A program made the position numbers and the translations under genes. 18,334 nt of DNA. Source: Chloroflexota bacterium. GTDB taxonomy: Bacteria; Chloroflexota; Anaerolineae; Anaerolineales; Villigracilaceae. The stretch spans positions 1 through 18,334 of the forward strand of contig JAKANW010000004.1 of NCBI GenBank assembly GCA_021823555.1, in the 5' to 3' direction. Position 1 is the first letter of the stretch. Every line of letters starts with the position of its first letter. Shown piece by piece: positions 8,446 to 15,550 of the stretch. The notes below the pieces were generated by a model that saw only the letters and a program-made list of their open reading frames with translations, was not told the DNA's origin and ran no database searches.

Positions 8446-8862
8446 TTACTTCTCCTTGACGCGTCCCCAGGTGTTGACCACGAATGCCAGCCCTGCCAGG
8501 AATTGGATGATGGCGGAAATAACAAGCGTCCATCCGCTGATCGCATTCGGTTGAGTTGAGTTGATCGGTTCGGCTATTGCGCGTAAGAGCAAACCGATGT
8601 TGAGCAAAGTGTACGTCCACCAGCCGAGAGATTCGCTGCGACGCGGCTTCTCGGTTGAATATTTGGGAAACATCCAGAAGACCACGCCAAAAATCAACTG
8701 GGTCAACCAGCCAAAAACGAGCAGGTGAATGTAAACGGGGAAGAGTCCGCTGAGAGGGCCGAGGCTGAGAATCGGCTGAATGGCGAGGAGCAGGCCCAAG
8801 GTTAGGGCAGAAGCGAAATAGATGAATGACGTTTTGATAAACCAGCGTGTCAAGGTAGGCAT
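8446..8862 (-). CDS. Four-helix membrane protein, heme-copper-oxidase-subunit-I-like, first of a pair
   Basis: This 138-residue membrane protein has four predicted helices and starts MPTLTRWFIKTSFIYFAS. The second helix reads GLFPVYIHLLVFGWLTQLIFGVVFWMFPKY, with a single His placed as in the His-x4-Gly-Trp pattern of CcoN/NorB-like proteins. It resembles the next gene along its length (MPxL start, WF, IYxxxxxTxG, GLFP, GWLxQL, GVxFWxxP, WxRVK end), so the pair arose by duplication. AAGGAG near its 3' end serves as the ribosome site for the partner, which starts on the next base. Upstream lies a 70-base gap after the HD-GYP gene with no obvious promoter. A two-subunit membrane complex, possibly a redox or gas-related sensor, is inferred only. 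Confidence 0.85.
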   Translation of the reverse strand: MPTLTRWFIKTSFIYFASALTLGLLLAIQPILSLGPLSGLFPVYIHLLVFGWLTQLIFGVVFWMFPKYSTEKPRRSESLGWWTYTLLNIGLLLRAIAEPINSTQPNAISGWTLVISAIIQFLAGLAFVVNTWGRVKEK

Positions 8863-8932
8863 ATCGTGATTCTACTGCCGAGTTGGGACGAGGAGCTCAA
8901 ACCGTTGTTACGGAAATCGGTTGAGGGGAGGA

Positions 8933-11683
8933 TCAGGTCGTCGCAGAGTGCTGTTGCATTTTCAGAAATGCTTCTGCTATGTCTGGATCAAAGTGTTTAC
9001 CCACTTGCTCGCGGATGTATTGATATGCATCTGCTTTTGGCCATGCGGGGCGGTATGGACGATCAGAAACAAGCGCGTCGAATACATCTACAACCGCGAA
9101 AATACGCGCAGACAGTGGAATTTGCTTTCCCGTAAGTCCGCGTGGATAACCGCTTCCGTCCCATTTCTCATGATGGCAATAAGGAATATCCAGCGCCTGT
9201 CGTAAATGAGAGATTGGCGCCAGCATTTCATAGGCATAAGTGGGATGCTGGCGCATGATCTCCCATTCGGCTTCCATCAGTTGGCCGGGCTTAAGCAGGA
9301 TGGAGTCGGGGATTCCCATTTTGCCGATATCATGCAGGAGGGCGCCGCGGCGGAGTTCCAGTTTCTCCACATCGCTCATTCCCATTTTTGCTGCCAGGCG
9401 CAAAGTCATTTCTGTTACACGTTGTGTATGGCCCTCTGTCTCTTTATCACGCAAATCCAGGGCATGTGACCAGCCTTCAATTGTCGCATCGTAGGCCAAC
9501 CGAAGCTCTATGTTGGATCGTTGCAGGTCATTGAACAACGTTGCTCCGTCAATCGCGATGGCGGCCTGAGTAGCCAATGTCTCAAAAAAATCAAGCCATT
9601 CCGCCGCCGGGTCCAGACGTTTGCGCGTGAAGACTTCCAGGACGCCTTTGATTTGTCCCTTGGCGATTAGCGGCGCAACATAATAGGACACAAATTTTTC
9701 TTTCTCCAACAACGTGGTTCGGCTGAAAGTCTCGCGCGCCGCCTCCAGGTCCGGCAAAGAAATAATTTGCCGCTGAAGAACCGCCATCCCCGCCTGACCT
9801 TCCCCAGGCCATACTTGTAATCGTTCAATTTCACGGGTGTAAAACCCGATACCGGCGGCGTATTCGAGAGTTCGCGTATGCGGTGTGAGCAACAATATGT
9901 CTGCGGCGTCCACGCCAAGCTGGGTGATGACATTGTTGAGAAAGACATTAAGGGTAACGGTCAGGTCGAAGCTGGAGCTGATGGTTATATCTATTTGATG
10001 TAGGGCGATCAGACGGCGTACCTGCCGTTCAGTTTGTTCATAGAGAGTAACACGCTGAATGGCATTGGCGGCAATATCACCTATCGCGTTGAGCAAACGT
10101 ACCTCATTCTCTGTGATTTCATTCTTACGGGCGATCCAAAGGGCGCCGATGACCTGCTCCTGGGCGATGAGAGGAACAGACGCCATGGCTTGAGATTCAC
10201 CAAGCAGGTCAGGGCGATGGAAAAGGGGATCGGCGCCTGCATGATTGCTGAAATAGGATTTTCTGTTCTCGATCACCCAACCGCTGATGCCCTTTCCAGG
10301 GGGGATGTGCAGGCCGGTAAATTTTTCTCCGACCGCGCCGCGTCCCATTTCCATGATGATGCCTTTGCCGACGGCGTCGCGTACTGCCAGCATGGCGCCG
10401 TCCGCGTCGAACAGCCCATTTAGTTGATCGAGGATGACTGTGAGAATTTCGGAGCGGGTGGTGGCAGTGCGTAAGGCATTGGCGACGGTAATGATGGCTT
10501 CGCGCTCGAGTTCATGCTGTTTTCGCTCAGTGATATCCCGAACGATGCCCTGCAACCTGCCATCATCCAACATTTTGCCGCTGATCTCCACTGGAAGCCG
10601 TGCGCCGCTTTTGGTGACCATTACCCGTTCTGACAGGATAGCCTGCCCGGCTCTCAGTTCATTGAATTTTATTGGCGACTTTGATTGATCGTCAGGGCTG
10701 ACCAGATCCTTCATGTTCAATTTAAGAATTTCTTCCTTTGTAAACCCCAGCATGGCGCAACCGCTGGGGTTTACATCCACGTAATTTCCCTGAGGGTCGG
10801 CAACAAAGATTCCGTCCGATGCCTGTTCGACCAGGGTACGGTAGCGTTTCTCGCTCTCGCGTTGCGCGATGATTGCCTTTTCACGCTCAGTAACGTTGAC
10901 CAGGCTGATGACCAGCCCGCTCACGCGGCCATCCGCTTCTTTCACGGGTTGGAGAGTCCAGTCCCAGTACGATATGCCGCGCTCCGGATGCCCGGCATAA
11001 TCAAAAGATTTGGCGTAGGCCACGTAGGGTTCGCCGGTTTTAACCACCCGACGAAAGATCGCTTCATTCTCTTCGTTGGGATATAAGGCAAAATGACTTT
11101 TGCCTACAAAGGACTCCGGTTCTCGATTATCTGACTCAGCATAAGCGCGGTTGACACGAATGAAATTAAAATTTGCATCCAGGTACGCGATCATGAACTC
11201 TGTGGTTGAAAATATCTTCTCCAATAATTCATGGGTTTTCTCCAGCGCGTCTTCCGCTTGCCTGCATTTTTTCCGGTTCTCTGTTTCACTCAAAGCCCGT
11301 TTAACAGCCGGCGCGAGACGCCCCAGCTTGTTTTTCAGCACGTAATCAGTCGCGCCCTGTGTCAAGCCGTCAATCGCTGCATCCTCGCCCATCGTACCGG
11401 AGACAAAGATGAAGGGAATATCTGGGCGTTCTGCCTGCACGAAGCGCAATGCTGATATGCCGTCGTAGCTGGGAAGCTTGTAGTCTGCCAGGATTAGATC
11501 GTATCCGCCCTCATGCAGGGCATTGCTGAATTCGTCAGAAGTTTGGACTCGAGTGATTTTGCAGAGAATACCGGCGGACTCCAAGAGTGCTCGAACTAGC
11601 TCTGCATCAATCGGATCGTCTTCCAGGTGAAGGATCTGGATTTCTTTTTCCATCGTATCCAATTCTTTTATCTCGTATGACAT
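8933..11683 (-). CDS. REC-PAS-PAS-GAF-GAF-HD-GYP response regulator (c-di-GMP phosphodiesterase)
   Basis: This is a 916-residue cytoplasmic signalling protein. The receiver domain (about 15-130) has the acidic EDD triad start and phospho-acceptor Asp67 in LILADYKLP. Two PAS domains follow (about 155-265 and 280-385, each ending in a DITER- or NVTER-type linker), then two GAF domains (about 395-545 and 560-715), and an HD-GYP domain (about 735-905). The HD-GYP motifs are complete: HTQRV, LLHDIGKMGIPDSILLKPG (His784-Asp785), HP at 813-814, HHEKWDGSGYPRGLTG with Gly-Tyr-Pro 845-847, and VVDVFDAL. It should hydrolyse cyclic-di-GMP under control of phosphorylation and of PAS/GAF ligands. It starts two bases after the stop of the single-domain regulator; the alternative ATG at residue 11 is possible. 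It is the likely output of the adjacent kinase. Confidence 0.93.
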   Translation of the reverse strand: MSYEIKELDTMEKEIQILHLEDDPIDAELVRALLESAGILCKITRVQTSDEFSNALHEGGYDLILADYKLPSYDGISALRFVQAERPDIPFIFVSGTMGEDAAIDGLTQGATDYVLKNKLGRLAPAVKRALSETENRKKCRQAEDALEKTHELLEKIFSTTEFMIAYLDANFNFIRVNRAYAESDNREPESFVGKSHFALYPNEENEAIFRRVVKTGEPYVAYAKSFDYAGHPERGISYWDWTLQPVKEADGRVSGLVISLVNVTEREKAIIAQRESEKRYRTLVEQASDGIFVADPQGNYVDVNPSGCAMLGFTKEEILKLNMKDLVSPDDQSKSPIKFNELRAGQAILSERVMVTKSGARLPVEISGKMLDDGRLQGIVRDITERKQHELEREAIITVANALRTATTRSEILTVILDQLNGLFDADGAMLAVRDAVGKGIIMEMGRGAVGEKFTGLHIPPGKGISGWVIENRKSYFSNHAGADPLFHRPDLLGESQAMASVPLIAQEQVIGALWIARKNEITENEVRLLNAIGDIAANAIQRVTLYEQTERQVRRLIALHQIDITISSSFDLTVTLNVFLNNVITQLGVDAADILLLTPHTRTLEYAAGIGFYTREIERLQVWPGEGQAGMAVLQRQIISLPDLEAARETFSRTTLLEKEKFVSYYVAPLIAKGQIKGVLEVFTRKRLDPAAEWLDFFETLATQAAIAIDGATLFNDLQRSNIELRLAYDATIEGWSHALDLRDKETEGHTQRVTEMTLRLAAKMGMSDVEKLELRRGALLHDIGKMGIPDSILLKPGQLMEAEWEIMRQHPTYAYEMLAPISHLRQALDIPYCHHEKWDGSGYPRGLTGKQIPLSARIFAVVDVFDALVSDRPYRPAWPKADAYQYIREQVGKHFDPDIAEAFLKMQQHSATT

Positions 11684-11685
11684 AA

Positions 11686-12138
11686 TTATAATTTTCTCAC
11701 ACTGCCAGGAGGGGGTTCATTGATCAGCGCCCAAAAAACGCCGATCTCCTTGACCGCCTCGACAAAATCCGTAAATTTGACAGGTTTTACAACATAGGCA
11801 TTGACGCCAAGTTGGTAGCAAGTCTCCAGGTCCCGGGATTCGCGTGAAGAGGTCAGGATCACTACTGGTATCGTATGCAGGTTCTTATCCGTTTTGATTT
11901 GCCTGAGAACTTGAATGCCATCCATCTTTGGCATTTTGAGATCGAGCAGGATCACGACCGGGTTTCCCCTGGGCTCCTGGGCGAACTCTCCCCTGCGGTA
12001 TAAGTAATCCAATGCCTCAGCGCCGTCACGTACGACCAGAATATCATTTGCCAGATTGTGCTCGCTAAGCGCGTTAATGGTCAGCTCTACATCCCTTGGA
12101 TCATCTTCAGCGAGCAGGATGCGTTTGAACATTTTCAT
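11686..12138 (-). CDS. Rcp1-like single-domain response regulator
   Basis: This is a 150-residue stand-alone receiver of the type often found beside phytochrome-like and PAS kinases. It has the acidic EDD cluster (11-13), phospho-acceptor Asp66 in VVILLDLKMPKMDG, Thr96 in VVILTSS, and Lys118 in VVKPVKF. The insertion between helix 2 and strand 3 (LYRRGEFAQEPRGNP) is characteristic of Rcp1-type regulators. With no output domain it probably shuttles phosphate from the kinase or competes with the receiver of the HD-GYP protein. It starts at ATG 12138, with AGGAG seven bases upstream overlapping the kinase stop TAG, and ends two bases before the HD-GYP gene. All three genes should form one transcript. 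Confidence 0.95.
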   Translation of the reverse strand: MKMFKRILLAEDDPRDVELTINALSEHNLANDILVVRDGAEALDYLYRRGEFAQEPRGNPVVILLDLKMPKMDGIQVLRQIKTDKNLHTIPVVILTSSRESRDLETCYQLGVNAYVVKPVKFTDFVEAVKEIGVFWALINEPPPGSVRKL

Positions 12139-12147
12139 GGCCGACTC

Positions 12148-14448
12148 CTATTTCGATGTCGGGAGTGAGAAGTAAAACGTGGCGCCATGATTGACTTCGC
12201 CTTCCGCCCATATTCTGCCGTCATGGCGGCTGATGATGCGGCGGACGTTTGCCAGGCCTATCCCTGTCCCCTCAAAGTCTTCCTGCCGGTGCAAACGTTG
12301 AAAAACTCCGAAGAGCTTGTCAACATAATTCATATCGAAGCCGACCCCATTGTCGCGGACAAAGATCACTGTCTCGGTTTGATTTTCCTGGATGCAGCCA
12401 ATCTCGATCTTTGGATGTTTGCGTGGATTGGTGAACTTCAAGGCATTCGAGATCAGGTTTACCAGCACAATCTTCAGCATGGCGCGATCTCCTGTGACCA
12501 TGGGAATGTCTGCTATTTGCCAAGCGATGTTTCTGCCCTTTGTCTCTGGTTCAAATTCCTGGATCACCTCCTGCACCAGACTCCCCATATCAACCTGCGT
12601 TTTGGAAATTTCGTAACGCCCTATCCTTGAGAACGAAAGCAGGTTGTCGATAAGAGTCCCCATCTGTTTGGCAGAATCGGCAATGACTGCCATATAATGT
12701 TGACTTTGTTCGTCGAGTGACATTTTCGTCCTCTTTTGCAGCAGCTCGATGAACCCATCAACGTGTCGCAGCGGCGCTCGAAGATCGTGCGAAACTGAGT
12801 AGGCAAAAGCTTCCAGTTCTTTGTTGGCGGCTTCGAGTTGGACAGTACGATCAATGACGCGTTGCTCGAGTTCCTGATTGAGTTTGCGGATTTCCTCATC
12901 CGCTCGTTTGCGCTCGGTGATATCGCGCGCCGCGGCAAGAACACCTTGTATTTCTTCTGCCTCGTTTTTGTAGACTGTTGCGTTGTATAGCACATCGGTT
13001 GTTTTACCTGATGTGTGTCTGATCGCGAGGGGATAGTCTCTCACCAAACCTTCTGCCAATACCTTTTGGTATCCCTCTTTGGCCTTCTCCGGTTCAGTGA
13101 AATAGTTGGCAAAGTCATCACCGATGAGCCGTTCGCGTAGGATGCCTGTTATGGCTTCAGTGGCCCGGTTCACGTCGGTGATCTTGCCATCTAGGCTGAT
13201 GGTCACCAGCGGGTCGAGGCTGGCTTCGATCAGGCTGCGTGCATAAAGCGATGCAGAGCGTAAAGCCTCCTCCCCTTGCTTCCGCCTGGTAATATCTTTG
13301 GCGATATGAACCCCGCCGATGAGCTGGCCATCCTTATCGAAGAGGGGCGAAACGGATACCAGCAGAGGACAGCCCATATGCGGATCAATCACTTCTTCCG
13401 TCACCGACTGTTTCATTTGCATTGCTTTTGTGTGGGGGCAATTGGGCCACGGCTGGCCTGTCTCGTGAAATACTTCGTAGCAATACCTTCCGACAAGTTC
13501 CTCTGGTCTTTTCCCAAAGGAATCTGCTAATGCCTTGTTTACCCTGACCAGCTTATAGTCTTTGTCGTGAATTGAAACAAAGTCTGCAATCGCGTCAAAA
13601 GTGCTGCTCTCTCTGGCCTCCAGGGACTCTTCCTCCTGCTTGATCTGCCGGAAGATCAGATTGTACGGGCGCGTAAAGCCCGTTTCCACCAGCGCTCGAT
13701 ACAAGAGGTAGAACTCGATGATCTTGAAAACATGCCCAATCAGGTTTGCCGCGTCTGTGACGCCGATATATAAAGTGAACGCAAATTCGGCGGCGATGGC
13801 GGCGACAATCGAACCGATCAGCCACGTCATGACGGTCGCATCGAACTCAGAGCGGTTATGCCACAACAAACCCATCGCGGCAATCAAGATGGCGATGATG
13901 AAGTACTCGCTGAAGATCTTGAACGGGGTCAGCCCAATGCCTTCGATATAAGCCGTTGGAAAGATTTTCCAAACAAATATGGAAGCCAGCAGTGCACTGG
14001 CGATGATTGCAAAAATGAACGTGGTCAAATATTTGTGGATATTTCGATGGAGGAAGAACGGCGCGATAAGTAAGGTGAATGCTTGCAGATAGCGCCCGGC
14101 CAGCCATAGCTGGGTGGGCAGGTTGGCTCCATAGCTTGTAAATACCCCCATTCCTTTGAAGGCTAATGTATGCAGAGCGTCAATCCCGGCGATGAAGAGC
14201 GACCCGACACCAAGGATGAGCAGATAACTGTTTTTTACCAAGGCGTCGGAATTCCACGCGACGATGAAGACGCCAAAGGCAACGACGATGCTGAACATTT
14301 CGGCTATCGAGTGAAACAACAGATATGAATCCAATCTGGTAAGTAGTATCCCGGCCAGTATGATGAGCATTAACAACCATTTGGCAATGGTTACGAAACT
14401 CGTTTGAAAGCGCCAGGAGAATTTTTGTGGCGTGAGGATATTTTTCAT
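12148..14448 (-). CDS. MASE3-PAS-PAS sensor histidine kinase
   Basis: This is a 766-residue inner-membrane sensor kinase. Residues 20-255 contain about eight hydrophobic helices matching a MASE3 sensor (FHSIAEMFSIVVAFGVF, GIDALHTLAFKGMG, WLAGRYLQA, FSEYFI). Two PAS domains follow, at about 280-390 and 400-515. The first holds CYEVFHETGQPWPNCPHTKAM and GCPLLVS, the cysteine-containing form. A coiled linker (516-548) leads to HisKA with phospho-accepting His554 in SVSHDLRAPLRHVDGF, then an HATPase with the N box at NLISNALKF, G1 DNGVGF (699-704) and G2 GTGIGLA. All catalytic parts are present. ATG 14448 has a GGAG ribosome site. It heads the operon with the two response regulators. The signal is unknown; MASE3 ligands are not established. 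Confidence 0.94.
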   Translation of the reverse strand: MKNILTPQKFSWRFQTSFVTIAKWLLMLIILAGILLTRLDSYLLFHSIAEMFSIVVAFGVFIVAWNSDALVKNSYLLILGVGSLFIAGIDALHTLAFKGMGVFTSYGANLPTQLWLAGRYLQAFTLLIAPFFLHRNIHKYLTTFIFAIIASALLASIFVWKIFPTAYIEGIGLTPFKIFSEYFIIAILIAAMGLLWHNRSEFDATVMTWLIGSIVAAIAAEFAFTLYIGVTDAANLIGHVFKIIEFYLLYRALVETGFTRPYNLIFRQIKQEEESLEARESSTFDAIADFVSIHDKDYKLVRVNKALADSFGKRPEELVGRYCYEVFHETGQPWPNCPHTKAMQMKQSVTEEVIDPHMGCPLLVSVSPLFDKDGQLIGGVHIAKDITRRKQGEEALRSASLYARSLIEASLDPLVTISLDGKITDVNRATEAITGILRERLIGDDFANYFTEPEKAKEGYQKVLAEGLVRDYPLAIRHTSGKTTDVLYNATVYKNEAEEIQGVLAAARDITERKRADEEIRKLNQELEQRVIDRTVQLEAANKELEAFAYSVSHDLRAPLRHVDGFIELLQKRTKMSLDEQSQHYMAVIADSAKQMGTLIDNLLSFSRIGRYEISKTQVDMGSLVQEVIQEFEPETKGRNIAWQIADIPMVTGDRAMLKIVLVNLISNALKFTNPRKHPKIEIGCIQENQTETVIFVRDNGVGFDMNYVDKLFGVFQRLHRQEDFEGTGIGLANVRRIISRHDGRIWAEGEVNHGATFYFSLPTSK

Positions 14449-14693
14449 TTGGTCTCCTCGACAAGTCGAACAGCGGTTATGAAGTCTTACTTGTAAGTTG
14501 AATAGTGCGGAATCGTAGCTTTTATCCCCGTTGCATTATATGCCGTGATTTTGGATATGCGCTTCGCAGCGTCACCTTGACTCCGATCTTCCTGATGACC
14601 TATTGCCAAACCTATAAAGTTCACCTCTATCTACAGCCATAGTATACGTCTTTTTATTCGCGCGGGAAGAATCACTCCGTTACTGGTTATTGG
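14449..14693. other. Intergenic region with possible kinase-operon promoter
   Basis: About 245 bases separate the kinase start from recognisable comM homology. Reading leftward there is a perfect TATAAT (14540 to 14535) about 90 bases before the kinase ATG, but no convincing -35 hexamer at 16-18 bases spacing, so it is only a candidate -10 element. A short dyad CTTAC-TT-GTAAG lies at 14486-14497 and could be part of the leader. In-frame codons 14658-14693 (SRGKNHSVTGYW) may be a degraded continuation of the comM remnant. No gene is evident. Confidence 0.4.
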
Positions 14694-15224
14694 GTCGCGG
14701 CTATGAATCCCTGCCCTTGTGGTTACTTTCAATCGGACACAAAACCATGTACCTGTGCGCCTGCGACTGTGACCAAATACCAAAAGCGAATCTCTGGCCC
14801 ACTACTCGATAGAATTGATATTCACATCGAAGTCCCACATGTGGATTACGAAAAGTTGAGCGGAGACCGTCTGGGTGAATCCTCCGAGGCAATTCGCCAA
14901 AGAGTTCAGTCCGCGCGAGATATACAACGCAAGCGATTTGGAGTCCGAAGTCTCCCGACTTCGGCGCAAAGTCTGGAGACTTTGCATTCCGTAGTCTGTA
15001 ACGCGGATATGCGCGTGGGGGAGATCAGGCAGTATTGCAAATTGCATGATGAAGGTCAAAGCCTGATGCGTGCGGCGATGACCCAGCTCAACTTGTCGGC
15101 GCGAGCGTATCATCGTATCCTCAAGCTTGCACGCACGATTGCGGACCTAGCGGGTAGTGAAGGAATCCAGTCCGTCCACCTAGCAGAAGCGCTGCAGTAT
15201 CGTCCCAAGTTAATGTTAAACTAG
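14694..15224 (+). pseudogene. comM: Truncated comM/yifB (Mg-chelatase-like) remnant, C-terminal third
   Basis: Intact ComM/YifB proteins are about 500 residues, AAA+ helicase-like factors acting in natural transformation (branch migration). Here only the C-terminal 175 or so remain, beginning VAAMNPCPCGYF, a motif normally in the middle of the protein. It continues with the RISGPLLDRIDIHIEVP block, NADMRVGEIRQYC, SLMRAAMTQLNLSARAYHRILKLARTIADLAG and the HLAEALQYRP end. The N-terminal fold and Walker A/B motifs are absent, and the frame upstream hits a TAG at 14640-14642. About 14-17 residues between KRF and VVCNADM derive from an inserted palindromic element. ATG 14703 is the internal Met of the motif, not a true start. 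I call it a gene fragment with an otherwise well-preserved frame. Confidence 0.85.
14945..14984. repeat. Double palindromic repeat inserted in the comM remnant
   Basis: Two adjacent hairpins lie inside the comM frame. CCGAAGTC-TCCC-GACTTCGG (14945-14964) and CAAAGTC-TGGA-GACTTTG (14967-14984) have 8-bp and 7-bp stems and four-base loops. They encode SLPTSAQSLETL at a place where ComM proteins go almost directly from KRF to VCNADM. The two units share the AAGTCT core, so this looks like a small interspersed palindromic repeat inserted in frame. Confidence 0.7.
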
Positions 15225-15369
15225 CTGTTCCAGGCTCTGGCTATATCCTGCCCATATCACCAGTCTAGTATTCCTTCGCTGTTCCTTTACTCTTCCTTCG
15301 TCGTTCCTTCCTGATCGCTTGTCTATAAGGAGAACTTCCAACCAGAGTTGCAAAGTGTTCTCAAACGGG
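15225..15369. repeat. Non-coding spacer with a pyrimidine-rich 22-bp tandem repeat
   Basis: Between the two comM remnants there is no gene. TTCCTTCG at 15271 and again at 15293 marks an imperfect 22-base tandem duplication (15271-15314), each copy TTCCTTCG-nn-GTTCCTT and then a variable tail. Bases 15357-15371 (GTT CTC AAA CGG GCG) can be read as VLKRA, the expected upstream part of the second comM remnant but in another frame. No promoter or structured RNA was recognised. Confidence 0.45.
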
Positions 15370-15462
15370 CGCACGATTGCAGATTTGACGGGGAGTGAGG
15401 AGATTCAATCTGTGCATCTGGTAGAGGCGCTACAATATCGACCCAAACTGATGATGGGGTGA
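15370..15462 (+). pseudogene. Second comM/yifB C-terminal remnant
   Basis: The 30 codons RTIADLTGSEEIQSVHLVEA and onward to LQYRPKLMMG, then TGA, match the C-terminus of ComM and align with the end of the longer remnant at 15135-15224 (about 25 of 30 residues identical but many synonymous differences). Upstream homology (VLKRA, 15357-15371) is in a different frame, as if two bases were lost from a GCGCGC tract. No start codon or further protein is present. It is a dead fragment of a second, diverged copy, not a recent tandem duplication. Confidence 0.75.
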
Positions 15463-15469
15463 TTGGTTT

Positions 15470-15518
15470 ATAAACAAAATTGCTGTGGGCCAGGTTTGGA
15501 ATTCCCAGCCCACAGCAA
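15470..15518 (-). terminator. Intrinsic terminator of the surface-protein gene
   Basis: TTGCTGTGGGC (15480-15490) pairs exactly with GCCCACAGCAA (15508-15518). The 17-base loop contains the palindrome GGAATTCC. Reading on the minus strand, the stem is followed by TTTTGTTTAT, a good U-tract. It lies 33 bases after the stop of the large surface protein gene, the expected distance. Confidence 0.85.
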
Positions 15519-15550
15519 CAATTCATTGTCGTTATAACTTAATTTATGTA

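Noticed and set aside
8863..8932. A weak dyad (AACCG ... CGGTT, 8899-8921) after the HD-GYP gene as a terminator
   Set aside because: The stem is only five base pairs, has no U-tract on the minus strand, and other pairings are equally weak.
15271..15314. A CRISPR-like or regulatory repeat array in the pyrimidine-rich tract
   Set aside because: There are only two imperfect copies of 22 bases without spacers, so it is recorded simply as a tandem repeat.
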